Part shown: piece after piece, positions 10,538 through 19,759 of the stretch
Layout: each line of letters begins with the position of its first letter
Numbering within the stretch: the stretch's first letter is position 1
From: Immersiella caudata
Lineage: Eukaryota; Ascomycota; Sordariomycetes; Sordariales; Lasiosphaeriaceae
Assembly (NCBI GenBank): GCA_030512335.1
Contig: JAULSU010000003.1
Location: forward strand, 1,240,001-1,304,000
Length of the DNA: 64,000 bases
Reading direction: 5' to 3'
Position numbers and translations under genes: made by a program
The notes under the pieces: generated by a model
Told to the model about the DNA's origin: nothing
Database searches by the model: none
What the model saw: the letters and a program-made list of their open reading frames with translations, nothing else

Positions 10538-10812
10538 CTAGCACGGGCGGCAGCTACACACACAGCTCCCGTACCACGTCTGCCCCGAGGCAGTCTTACA
10601 CTATTGTGATCCACATAGTCAGGGATGCGCTCGCAATCTAGAGGACACTAGATAAATCGGGAGATAGCACATACGTAAGAGTTGCCACAGCAGAGATAGC
10701 TGGTGCCTGGGTTGCATAGCTGACTGCAAGGGGGGGTATTTGGCGTGCAAGTGATGGCGTTGGCCTGGAGAGCCAGTGCGAGGAGGCCCAGGATTGTGGC
10801 GGCTGCCTTCAT
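10538..10812 (-). CDS. Small secreted protein with ten cysteines, two exons
   Basis: Exon 1 (10812..10675) encodes a signal peptide, MKAAATILGLLALALQANA, and then ITCTPNTPPCSQLCNPG and SYLCCGNSY. The intron 10601..10674 has GTATGT at its start, CTGAC as branch site and AATAG at its end. Exon 2 (10600..10538) adds CKTASGQTWYGSCVCSCRPC and a stop. The product is 66 residues; the mature form would be 47 residues with ten Cys, enough for five disulfides. Reading past the donor instead gives a short frame that ends after a few residues and loses five Cys, so the spliced form is preferred. I do not recognise the fold. Effector, antimicrobial or structural roles are all possible. A TATA-like duplication lies about 100 bases upstream. 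Confidence 0.7.
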
Positions 10813-10908
10813 GATTGGAATTGTTACTTTGACTTTGGTGGTTTGCTCGAGACAATTGACGGATTGAGATATCGATGTGCTGCTCCCGGTGACCCTGGAG
10901 AGGCCTAC

Positions 10909-10932
10909 CTGAAATATATACTGAAATATATA
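10909..10932 (-). promoter_or_regulatory. Duplicated TATA-like element upstream of the ten-cysteine gene
   Basis: The 12-mer CTGAAATATATA occurs twice in tandem (plus strand), reading TATATATTTCAG twice on the gene's strand, 97-120 bases before its ATG. Its position fits a core promoter; function is inferred. Confidence 0.45.
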
Positions 10933-11883
10933 CGCTGACACCAGGACTCCTCTCCGAGGGGGGGGGGCACTTTTGTCCTTGGTCCGGGAGTTCCCACCAT
11001 TAGGGTGCAGGGCTCATCCAGACGCGCCTATATCGACGATCTATAAACCGGGGAACTTCACTCCCATATCTGGATACTTTCAGTTTTATGGCTTACCAAC
11101 CTTACCTTTCGCAAGTTTCTGCATACGACCAGCAACCTGGTTGCATACTTTTCCCCGGTCTACGCCATTTTGCGCGCCGTGTTTATTGTAGCGTTACATC
11201 GAGCGGTTTTGGAGCGGGGAAAATATGAAGGCGCGGCAGAGATGAAGAAGTGAGCGTTGAGGCGGGGGATGGGTTACAGAGGCAGATGAAATCTTTGCTG
11301 CAGCTAGGTACGCGAGGTGTGAGGGCCAGAGGAGATCTTTCCGTGCCGGAGGAATCCGGGCACCGAGCTGACATCGAGCGTTGCAACCTCCACATGGAAT
11401 GGCAACATTGAAACTGTAACTAAAATTGAAGTAAAACGCAGTGAGTGGTAATATAAATGTGTATTCGAGACCTAGGTTACAAAGAAACACGAGGTGATTA
11501 TTACTGGTGAGGGATGAAGCTCCTGTTTGTGGTTGGGTTAAGGGGTTGGAGTTGACTGGGATGCCTTTGGTTGTCTTAGCCAGGCCGTGATTGGTGTGTT
11601 GCTTGCACGATGAGGGGGTGAGGCAAAGTACCTACGCAGCCCACCCCAGAGCAGAGTTCACGGTACTCCATCATCATCGGTGTGTCGCTCTGCAAAGTCA
11701 GCGGCGACCACTTTTGTTCAGAAAACCAAGACGACTACGTTCCCAGCACTTCTCTTGTCCATCGGCAGGCCCAACATCATAATCCATTGTCCGCCAACTT
11801 GGCTCCCAAATCTGCCGGTTCTCTCCTGTCCCCGCCCGCCCCGCCATCCCTCCAACCAACCAACCGAGGCAAATCAACGACAA
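10933..11883. other. Intergenic, divergent promoters
   Basis: About 950 bases between the ten-cysteine gene and the Sar1-like gene. A G run sits at 10960-10967. The stretch before 11884 is pyrimidine-rich, as is common in fungal promoters. No gene seen. Confidence 0.45.
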
Positions 11884-12540
11884 ATGTCTTCCCTCCTTTC
11901 CACCCTCGCCACCCTCCTCCCCACGAGCCCTTTTCCCCGCCCCAAGCGTGTCACCCTTTTAATAACCGGCCTCGACAACGCCGGGAAGACAACTCTCATT
12001 CATCGCATGCGCAATCCTGACCCAAACGATAACGAAAACAACGGACTTCCTTCTTCTGGCGACATCCACCTCACCACACAAACCACTACCGGCGGACGCA
12101 AAAGACTAATTCTCAACCCGATCGACACAGGATTGCTCCAATATCGGCACCACCCGGGAGGAATTCACCAGCTGTGGCGGGACTTCCTCAATGATGGGAA
12201 TGTAAGCTTTGTTGTTTTCGTCGTTGATGCCGCGGACGCGGAGAGGTTTGATAAAGCAGTAATGTTGTTTGGGAGTCTCCTGCGGATCCTGGATGAGATG
12301 GAAAGAAAGGGGGATGTGGAAAGGACAAAGATACCGGTGCTGGTACTCGGGAACAAGATCGACCACTACGGTGCAGTGGCGGAGGCAGAGCTGAGGGAAC
12401 GGTTGGGGCTCAAGCCTGGTTGTGGAAGAAATGAAGGGGCGAAAGAAGAGAACTCTAGACCCATGGAACTGTTCATGTGTTCAGCGGTGACGAGGCAGGG
12501 ATACCCAGAGGGATTCGACTGGCTGACGGGGTATTTATAA
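11884..12540 (+). CDS. Divergent Sar1/Arf-family small GTPase
   Basis: Single exon, 218 residues. The P loop is GLDNAGKTT, the base-specificity loop is GNKID, and the end MELFMCSAVTRQGYPEGFDW closely resembles Sar1, the GTPase that builds COPII coats at ER exit sites. LWRDFLNDGNVSFVVFVVDAAD is also Sar1-like. The switch II core, DLGGH in Sar1, reads DTGLL here, so the second Gly and the catalytic His are gone; a His-rich HHPGGIHQLW follows. Nucleotide binding may survive but hydrolysis probably differs. It has no intron. I read it as a Sar1 paralogue, not the housekeeping gene. The in-frame ATG at 11884 was chosen because it puts the P loop at the usual distance. Confidence 0.8.
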   Translation: MSSLLSTLATLLPTSPFPRPKRVTLLITGLDNAGKTTLIHRMRNPDPNDNENNGLPSSGDIHLTTQTTTGGRKRLILNPIDTGLLQYRHHPGGIHQLWRDFLNDGNVSFVVFVVDAADAERFDKAVMLFGSLLRILDEMERKGDVERTKIPVLVLGNKIDHYGAVAEAELRERLGLKPGCGRNEGAKEENSRPMELFMCSAVTRQGYPEGFDWLTGYL

Positions 12541-12541
12541 T

Positions 12542-12608
12542 CTCAATATTTATTAAGTTATCATCTCGATATTTATTATCATCTCAATATTTATTATCAT
12601 CTCAGATT
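12542..12608. repeat. 18-base A/T-rich tandem repeat between convergent genes
   Basis: The unit TATCATCTCRATATTTAT occurs at 12559-12576 and 12577-12594, with a partial unit before (from 12542) and another after (to about 12608). It starts two bases after the Sar1-like stop codon, so it is probably in its 3' UTR or terminator region. Confidence 0.75.
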
Positions 12609-12653
12609 AATGTCATTTCCAACATCTGCCCTATTTCATTAATGCCAATCAAC

Positions 12654-14090
12654 TCAAGGCTTCCACCGCCACGCAGGGTGCCTCCAATCCAAATCCTGAG
12701 CCTCCTCCGCCGTCAAGCCCTGCCTACCGCCCTCCACATTCGCAGCCTTCGCATCCCTCGCCTTGTTGTCACGATTCATCCAAATCAACGTAGCCGAGCT
12801 GATGAGCAGCAGCGTCGTCGACGTAGCCAGATTCAACCCGTTGCCAATAGGATAGTGGGGCGCATCCCACTGCAAGAAAGCCCAAGTCCCAACGAGGCCA
12901 CCGAAGTGAGCAAACAGTGAGTTCACGCCAATGGCGGCACTGCGAGCCGTGTCTGAAACAACGTTCGCCGACACCTGCGCATTGGTCAAGGCGCCGAGGG
13001 TGAAAGAGCTCGAGGCCAGGAAGGTCGCCGCGTAGCGCACGCGTGGGTTCACGGACCCGAGGAACATGGCGTAGCCGATCATGACGAGCGGCGCTGAGGC
13101 CATGATGAAGATCTGCCGTCGGTCCATGCGCCAACTGATCCACGACAGACCGACGGTGAGAACAACGCCCACCAGGTACGGCGGCGTTGTGTAAAGCTGC
13201 TGCCGCACAACCGTCTCGGTCGGATAGATGGTCCTGACGATGGTCGGAAGGAAGAACGCCAGCGCCTGCACCGTGATGGCGTCGAACAAGAATACCACAG
13301 CCGTGCTCAGCGTCACGGGGTTGGTGATGCCGCGCAGGAACCGTCTTCGACTCAACTTATCCACCAGCGGCGAAGCCCCTGATACCGCTGCCGACGACCG
13401 CAGGTCCCTCTCAGACTGTAGAAGGCCAATTGCCAACGCCCTCTCCTCATCCGTCAACCACCGCGCCGTCTCAGGCCCGTTGGGAAGCGTTGCAAAAGCA
13501 ATCAACGCCAATCCCATCGTGACAATCCCTTCAACCAAAAAGATCATGCGCCACCCCGTCACACTTCCAATCCTCGGCAGCCCCAGAATCACACCCGCCA
13601 ACAGACCGCCAAACGCGCCGGCAAGGGGCGCCGTGGCAATGTACAGCGAGATACGAAACGTCAACTCCGCACGCCGATACCACCTCGAGAGGTAGTACGC
13701 ACTACCCGGCAACATTCCGGCCTCGAAGACACCAAGCAGAAACCGGATGGCTGCGGCCTGTGGCACGGTACGGATGAACGCCATGGCGATGGAACACACC
13801 CCAAATAGGAACGCCGTTGCGGGGAGGAACCACCCCGGGCCGATGGCTTTGCAGAGGGCGACGGCGGGTAGCTCGAAGACGATGTACCCGATGTAAAAGG
13901 CCGAGAGGATCATGTTGTAGTCGTAGCCGACCATGCCGGTGTCTAAATCCATGCGCGCAATTTTGGCGTTGCCGATGTTTGTGCGGTCGATGAAGTTCAT
14001 CAGGTAGAGCAGCATGACGGTGGGGATGATGTAGAGGTCGATCTTGGTGCGGAGACGGGCTTCGGCAGCGTCGTCCAACATGTTGTCCAT
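12654..14090 (-). CDS. MFS transporter, anion:cation symporter (ACS/allantoate permease-like) family
   Basis: Single exon, 478 residues, about 12 hydrophobic segments. The start region RTKIDLYIIPTVMLLYLMNF, followed by IDRTNIGNAKIARM, is typical of the fungal ACS family (Dal5, Tna1 and relatives), which import organic anions such as allantoate, nicotinate or pantothenate with protons. GYIVFELPAVALCK and FLLGVFEAGMLPG are further family motifs. Substrate not predictable. The next gene upstream on the same strand is a secreted intradiol dioxygenase-like protein, so uptake of an aromatic breakdown product is conceivable but unproven. The ATG lies six bases from a GAC repeat in the leader. Confidence 0.9.
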   Translation of the reverse strand: MDNMLDDAAEARLRTKIDLYIIPTVMLLYLMNFIDRTNIGNAKIARMDLDTGMVGYDYNMILSAFYIGYIVFELPAVALCKAIGPGWFLPATAFLFGVCSIAMAFIRTVPQAAAIRFLLGVFEAGMLPGSAYYLSRWYRRAELTFRISLYIATAPLAGAFGGLLAGVILGLPRIGSVTGWRMIFLVEGIVTMGLALIAFATLPNGPETARWLTDEERALAIGLLQSERDLRSSAAVSGASPLVDKLSRRRFLRGITNPVTLSTAVVFLFDAITVQALAFFLPTIVRTIYPTETVVRQQLYTTPPYLVGVVLTVGLSWISWRMDRRQIFIMASAPLVMIGYAMFLGSVNPRVRYAATFLASSSFTLGALTNAQVSANVVSDTARSAAIGVNSLFAHFGGLVGTWAFLQWDAPHYPIGNGLNLATSTTLLLISSATLIWMNRDNKARDAKAANVEGGRQGLTAEEAQDLDWRHPAWRWKP

Positions 14091-14096
14091 TCTGTA

Positions 14097-14127
14097 GACG
14101 ACGACGACGTCGTCGTCTTCGTCGTCG

Positions 14128-14183
<56 letters not shown>
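14097..14183. repeat. GAC/GTC trinucleotide microsatellite in a 5' leader
   Basis: About 87 bases of GTC (plus strand) with a few interruptions (GTCTTC, GCC), ending six bases before the MFS gene start codon. On the gene's strand it reads GAC repeats in the leader. It is in frame with the MFS start, but a stop lies further upstream and there is no ATG between, so it is probably untranslated. Confidence 0.9.
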
Positions 14184-14577
14184 AGGCGCAAAGGATGAGG
14201 GGAGGACGGGAAGGTATCGCGGAGGCAGAGAGGCCTTGGCTGGGTGCCCTACTCATATAACGGACGGGCGGGAGGGTGCCCGCGCGGTAGCTGCCGGGTT
14301 GGACGGCTCAGACCGCCAGCTGATTCACCAGCCATGGTGATCGCGATGCCTGTGCCCGCATCCGATTGGGCGGACACATATCTCAGCTAGCCTCCAACTC
14401 CCGAGCGCGATACACGCCAAGACACTATCTCTTAGGGATCTCCGATAGCGCTCCTGACAAGCCACTAATAAGCGGGAAGAAGTCAACGGCCATGTTTATT
14501 CCAACCTAATGCTTTCCAAAAAAAAAACTGCACGAGAATTGTGTCTTGATCCAACACCGCTATTCCAACCATTGGTC
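14184..14577. other. Promoter region of the MFS gene
   Basis: About 390 bases between the microsatellite and the dioxygenase stop codon. A TATA-like TTATAT on the minus strand near 14257 lies about 170 bases before the MFS start. Nothing else seen. Confidence 0.4.
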
Positions 14578-15754
14578 TCACCCGTGAGTGGGCGGAGGCG
14601 TGATCCCCTTGCGGAGGTCAAACGCCCTGTTATCTACCCCACCATCCTTCCCCAAGTATGCAGCAACTGTCTTGTACGCGCTGTAGTCCACCCTCTGGTT
14701 GAACCCCATCTCAATCCACATGAAGATGCCCTTGGTAATGTCATTCGCATCCAGCAGCACGTACTCGGGAAACGGATCGTACGCCGCCGTCGCGGAGTAG
14801 CCCGTGTACATGTCCGCGGCGTTGCTTGTGCGGGGCGCGCGATTCGTGTTGTACGGCGCTGTCTGGGAAATCTTGTTGATGAGTGCCTGGTCGAAGAAGA
14901 GCTGAGAGATGTGGTGAATGGTTCCTCCCGTGTACGTGTTGTTTGGTAGCACAGTGGCGCCTGAGTGCACTGAGACGTGGATGTGGCTTGCACGACCCTG
15001 GTAGTGCCCGGGGAAGATGGTGTCGAACTCGACAACGCCGTCGGCCGAGGTTTGCTGGCTGGTGCGGGGTGTTAGTAAACGGAAGAAAGGGCGATGAAAG
15101 GGGGGAAGTGCATTGTACTCACACGCCGCGGAGGAAGGTCGTCTTGAGCCCGGCCTGTCCTGCGGCGCTGACACCGCTGTAGACTCCTGTGGCGTTGCAT
15201 TGCCAGATGTCGATGAGGAGATTCGGTGTGGCCTTGCAGTCCTGCGTGTTCACAAAGGACATCTCGAGGTGGAGAGGTACGCCGCGGTGGCCCTCGACGA
15301 TGTTGCTGCGAATTTGCTCGCCGTGGACAAAGTACGGCCCAATGATATTGTCGGGCGTCAGGATGCAGGTGCTGTTGGCCCGAAAGATGTCGGCATTAGG
15401 CGTATCAGCCGTGTACTTGAGCGTGCCGGTCTTGTCGTGCGAGGTAGCCGCCCATTTGGCAAAGTCAGCGTTGTTGCGCCGATGGATGTAGGGGTGGTTG
15501 CCTGTGATTCCCCGTTCTTGGCGTAGGCGCTGGAAGGTTTCCATGCGGCGCTTCGACGCCTGCTCTGCGCGATGTCGGGAGTCGGCATTGTCGCCGCATT
15601 TGCTGAGCTCGCGGGAGTCCAAGTCCGCAAAAGCGTGGCGGACTCTGGCGTTTAGCAAGGCATCTTGGACGTCGATCTTTTCTCCGGGATGCGCAAGAGC
15701 GTGGTGGAAGAAGGTGGCTGCAAAAGCGCCAATGATCAGGAAGTTAGAGTACAT
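14578..15754 (-). CDS. Secreted intradiol ring-cleavage dioxygenase-like protein
   Basis: Exon 1 is 15754..15123 and exon 2 is 15058..14578. The intron (15059..15122) has GTGAGT, a CTAAC branch site and CACCAG, and the join reads FLRGV-QQTSADG. The start chosen gives a signal peptide, MYSNFLIIGAFAATFFHHA; an upstream ATG at 15784 would add ten residues before it. NIIGPYFVHGEQIRSNIVEG and LLIDIWQCNATGVYSG match fungal extracellular intradiol dioxygenase-like proteins, and FDTIFPGHYQGRASHIHV supplies the iron-ligand Tyr and His motifs. Such enzymes open catechol-type rings using Fe(III). It is about 370 residues, normal for the family. Activity outside the hypha on plant phenolics is an inference. 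Confidence 0.88.
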
Positions 15755-16509
15755 TGCGACTGCGGTGTCTGTCAGGTGTGACACCCTTGGTTGTTGGTTC
15801 GAGGGAAAGAGGGAGTGGTAGAGTTGGGAAAATGGCGCGGTCGGTCCTTCTCAAAAGGTGCGAGCTCCTCCACTGGTCGTCAACATTTGAGGGCGCGTCA
15901 TTCCAATCAACGTTCATCGTTTACCTGTCCAGTTTACAGCGCATTCCAACAGTCGTTATTTCATTGAAACATGTCGTATGGGTTTATGTCGTGATTTATT
16001 GCTCCTCACGGCGCCGATAGTGATGGAAGACAACAGGTACAAGCCTGCTCATGGAGGACGGGGAACGAAGTACAAATGAGGTCGAAACTCGCCGGTATTT
16101 GCTCCCGCGAATAATCTCCACAAGATTCGACATACTTGATTAACGCAATTGTACTGGAGTGTTGACACTTTGCGGACCGGCCCCCAAAAGCCACTCGACG
16201 TGTTCGGTTTGCTGCTCAATGTGGCCGACGACCGGCAACCGGGAACGGCAGGCAGTTGAGGTCCGGGTTTCCCGATTCTGTCGAAATGAGCCGGTTCTTT
16301 TCTTAGCGCTGGTGTTCTGTCCCACAGACCTGGGTCAATTAACCGGCCAGGCAGGGCTCGACCGTCAACAACATGGCGACTACCAGAAGCGACGGAAGGG
16401 GACGAGTATAAAACTTTGACAAGACATCGGGGATGGGAATTTGTTGATTCAGTTCTAACAGCCGCAGTTCAGCCAACATTGTTGCGGAAAATCCGACTAG
16501 CTCGCAACA
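15755..16509. other. Divergent promoter region of dioxygenase and tyrosinase
   Basis: About 750 bases, no gene seen. A TATA-like GAGTATAAAAC at about 16404-16414 lies roughly 100 bases before the tyrosinase ATG. Confidence 0.5.
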
Positions 16510-17650
16510 ATGGCTTTGTTTCTTGGAGTCTTTCATCTCTTGGTGCTCTCCTTGGCGGTCTCCGCACAACAGTGCACCAGCCCAGGACAGCGCAAAGCAT
16601 GGTAGACGTGATGTTTCCACCTCCGGGCATACGAAAGCTAACTCTACTCCGCAGGCACAAACTCACCAACGCCGAAAAGACGGCCTACATCGACGCCGAG
16701 CTGTGTCTGATGAAGAAGCCTGCAACCCTCGGTCTCCGCGGAGCCAAGACCCGATTTGACGAGTTCCAGTCCATCCATCAGCTCCAGGCATACTCGACCC
16801 ATTTCGTGGGATCCTTCTTGCCCTTCCACAGACTGATGTTGTACGCGCACGAGACGGCACTGCGGAACGAGTGCGGATACACGGGATATCAGCCGCAAGT
16901 CACACCCGCCCAAGCGATGAGTGAAAACTAAACATGAGACTCTATCCAGATACTGGCAGGAACAGCTCGACGCTGGAAGATTCAGCCGCTCCACCATCCT
17001 CGACCCAGTGTACGGCTTCGGAGGTGACGGTGCTCGCACTACAGGGTGCATCTCCAATGGCCCTTTCGCCAACTACACCAACTCACTCGGCCCCGGCTAC
17101 GAGATTACCAACCACTGTATCAACCGCCGTATCAACGATGCTATCAGTGGTGGCTCGGCACAAGCGTATGTTGATGCATGTCTCGCCATGCGCGACTTCG
17201 AAACCGCGTGGCCTTGTATCGAGGGTCAACCTCACACGGGCGGGCACGCCGGGATAGGGGGTCAGATGGGGAATGGAGTGTCTAGCCCAGGTGACCCGCT
17301 GTTCTATCTGCATCACACTTGGCTGGATAAAATATTTTGGGACTGGCAGGCAAGGGACAGGGCCACGAGGGCGAAGAGGATCGCGGGGACGAACATTGGG
17401 CCTGACTTTGCCCCTGGATTTCCACCCAGGCCGGCTAGCATTCCGTGGGTGTTTCTTCTTCAAAGGTTGCCTACAGCGTCCGAAAGCTAACATGATTTCC
17501 AGGAAACCAACAGGGGCAGCCGGAGATCCTGGCACAGTGACCACGCTGAATCACGTCCTGAACATGTACGGCAACAGCCCCAACAAGACTATCGGGGACG
17601 TCTTGGATATCCAGGGTAGCTATCTTTGCTACGAGTACGTGGAGCCATAA
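16510..17650 (+). CDS. Secreted short tyrosinase (type-3 copper protein)
   Basis: Four exons: 16510..16601, 16655..16894, 16950..17444, 17503..17650. The N-terminus is a signal peptide (MALFLGVFHLLVLSLAVSA). CuA-type residues lie in HQLQAYSTHFVGSFLPFHR, and CuB in HTGGHAGIGGQ with DPLFYLHHTWLDKIFWDWQ. Tyrosinases oxidise monophenols and diphenols to quinones, for pigment or cross-linking. Intron 2 uses a GC donor: GCAAGT at 16895, with AG at 16948-16949. It joins QP-YW, the expected QPYW motif, and no GT donor gives this. Intron 1 and intron 3 are GT-AG with CTAAC. It faces a Zn2Cys6 regulator whose stop codon is only 24 bases away. Confidence 0.9.
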
Positions 17651-17673
17651 AAGAATCTCATTGAATAGGTAGT

Positions 17674-19224
17674 TCAAAACAGGATAAAAGGAGGTCCATC
17701 ATCCGCAAGGTCAACCCAATGCCCTTTCCACCCCCTATCGCGAGATTCCCAAATATGGGATATGAACCCTTCCAGAAACCTTGCAGCATTGTGGTATATC
17801 CTCCTCCACATGATGCAGTCCAGCAAATGCAGTGCCCGAGTTCTTTGAACTGGATCCTGCAGCTCAGCCACGGCGATGAGAAATGGTAGAGCTAATCTGT
17901 ACTCAAACTGCACTAGTGCTTGCTCTCCTTTTTGCACAGGATAGAGGCTCGCGATGTCGTCCAGAATCGGTGCTGCCATGTAGATCGCCGCATCGTCTTC
18001 GTCGCCAAAGGGGAATCGAAGCCGGTGGAGGAAGAGGAGAATCGCTCTTTTGTGGACAGACGCCTGCGTGTTGACGACCTGAATCTCCCTCGGTGTCAAC
18101 GAGATCGCGCCTACGTCCTCGTCACTCAACTCGGGTGTCCAATCCCGCACAGCGGCTTCCACTTTTGCAAGCTCCCCGTAGTCCTCATCCATGCTCTCCC
18201 GGCCGTTTGCATGTGTGTTGAGTTTCCAACTCACACAGCAGACCTCGTAGAGAAGGGAGAATAGGGGCACGCAGCGTCCGATGTAGCGGTCGACCCCGCC
18301 TTCCACGTCAACTGGCCGAAGTCGATAAAGCGGAATGTGCCTCCTCACAAGACAGTTGAGTGTGTCCATGTGTATCAGCGGCAACAGATGCCTGTCTAGC
18401 TCGTCCGCTCTCACAGCTTCAGCACTGCTACCGATCAACCCCAGCGCAAACCGACAGATACCATGCGCGTGCATCCCTGAATCCAACAGATCAAAGGTAA
18501 TGATGCCCAGGGCGAGCACCATAGGCAGGAGCAAGTCCATCACTCCTCCCCTCCCATTCCCCATCTCCCCGCCTCTTTCACGCAGCTCTTTGACTGCCTT
18601 GGCGCTGTACCTGTACAGGTCTTCGCCCTCTTGCAAGCGTTTGCCCACCACAATGGGCTCGCCGACGCTCCCCTTCGGACCTGGACCACCGACCAAGGCA
18701 AAGAACCGCCCTGAACAAGCGAGCATGCCGCTAAGTAGCGCGTCTGTGGCCTCAGGAAAAGCGCTCAGCATTGTTGCGAGGCCTTTAATCTCAGCATCGG
18801 CGAAGGAGGGTCCGAGGATGAAGCAATTCATAAAGTTATGCTCCGTCGTAGGCCGGTTCTTGTCGAAGAGGGCGTGCAGTAGGGAGATCTCGGCGGAGGA
18901 CCGACGGGCAAGGAGGTGGTTGGTAGGCTGGTGGTGCAGCTCAAAGTTCGGTGGCTGGTTGGGAGGATGACGAGGAGGAGAAGAGGTGCGCCAGACAAAT
19001 TCTTGGCCTGGCTGAGGGCGGATGGTGGCCGCCTCTGGTTTGCGTCGGCGTCCAACGGGTGGTCGTTGTCGAGATGTGGTGCAGGGTCGGGCGAGCTTTG
19101 TACATCGGGAACATGATGGATGAGAGTGAGTATTGGACGTGAGGTCGTAAACGCATCTTTCCTTCATACTATGACATCGGTCGCACGCGGTGACGCGCTT
19201 TGGCTGCTTGGGGTCTGACGGCAT
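17674..19224 (-). CDS. Zn2Cys6 binuclear-cluster transcription factor
   Basis: Single exon, 516 residues from the ATG at 19224; an in-frame ATG at 19488 would add 88 low-complexity residues. The zinc cluster sits just after the chosen start: ACDRCHSMKERC, then CSRCTKLARPC, giving six Cys. After a proline-rich linker, the C-terminal 350 residues have the look of fungal C6 middle-homology and C-terminal activation regions. Such proteins bind CGG-type elements and switch on nearby pathway genes. It converges on the tyrosinase, so control of that pigment-type gene is a reasonable guess and nothing more. Confidence 0.85.
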   Translation of the reverse strand: MPSDPKQPKRVTACDRCHSMKERCVYDLTSNTHSHPSCSRCTKLARPCTTSRQRPPVGRRRKPEAATIRPQPGQEFVWRTSSPPRHPPNQPPNFELHHQPTNHLLARRSSAEISLLHALFDKNRPTTEHNFMNCFILGPSFADAEIKGLATMLSAFPEATDALLSGMLACSGRFFALVGGPGPKGSVGEPIVVGKRLQEGEDLYRYSAKAVKELRERGGEMGNGRGGVMDLLLPMVLALGIITFDLLDSGMHAHGICRFALGLIGSSAEAVRADELDRHLLPLIHMDTLNCLVRRHIPLYRLRPVDVEGGVDRYIGRCVPLFSLLYEVCCVSWKLNTHANGRESMDEDYGELAKVEAAVRDWTPELSDEDVGAISLTPREIQVVNTQASVHKRAILLFLHRLRFPFGDEDDAAIYMAAPILDDIASLYPVQKGEQALVQFEYRLALPFLIAVAELQDPVQRTRALHLLDCIMWRRIYHNAARFLEGFISHIWESRDRGWKGHWVDLADDGPPFILF

Positions 19225-19759
19225 TCTTGGTGACAGAACTTTAGTTTGGCAATTGTTCTGAACTTCTGTCGGGGTCCAAAGCTTCTTTGTGGTTTGGCTG
19301 CTTGGTTTTGATGGGCCATGAGGCTTGGGTGATTGGACCGATCCAATGCCTGACAAATCCGTCCCACATTGAATCACCTTTCCACGGTTGGCCGTAATTG
19401 TGCGTGTTCCCATTCGGGGACGTGATCCGTAATCAATGCGGGGTGCAAGCGATGTTGGGGGACGGTATTCTGCCAGCTCGGGTACCATTTACATCGGATC
19501 CAATGGCAGTCGTCAAAGTTGCCGGGAAAAGTCACCGGCTCTGTTCTGGGGGTGTCAGTTCATCCAAAGCCATGACGAGAATCACATACCTCAGGGGTAG
19601 CCTTCACTCATGTAATCGATCGAGCTTCACCCGTTTCCCCATGCCAACGGGCATCAACGCAATCTTTCCGATGGCCCGATCCGGCCAAACATAACCAACT
19701 ATGACCGTGGTTCTCAACAGCTCCTTTGAGACTTCAGGGCTCACACGCGTGCTGTTCTC
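19225..19759. other. Upstream region of the Zn2Cys6 gene
   Basis: About 535 bases. It includes the possible 88-codon N-terminal extension of the regulator (up to 19488). No other gene seen. Confidence 0.4.

Noticed and set aside
13702..14256. 184-codon arginine-rich minus-strand frame
   Set aside because: Made by the GAC repeat read out of frame and overlapping the MFS gene; kept only as a possible uORF, not as a protein gene.
18335..18970. 211-codon plus-strand frame
   Set aside because: Antisense shadow of the Zn2Cys6 gene.
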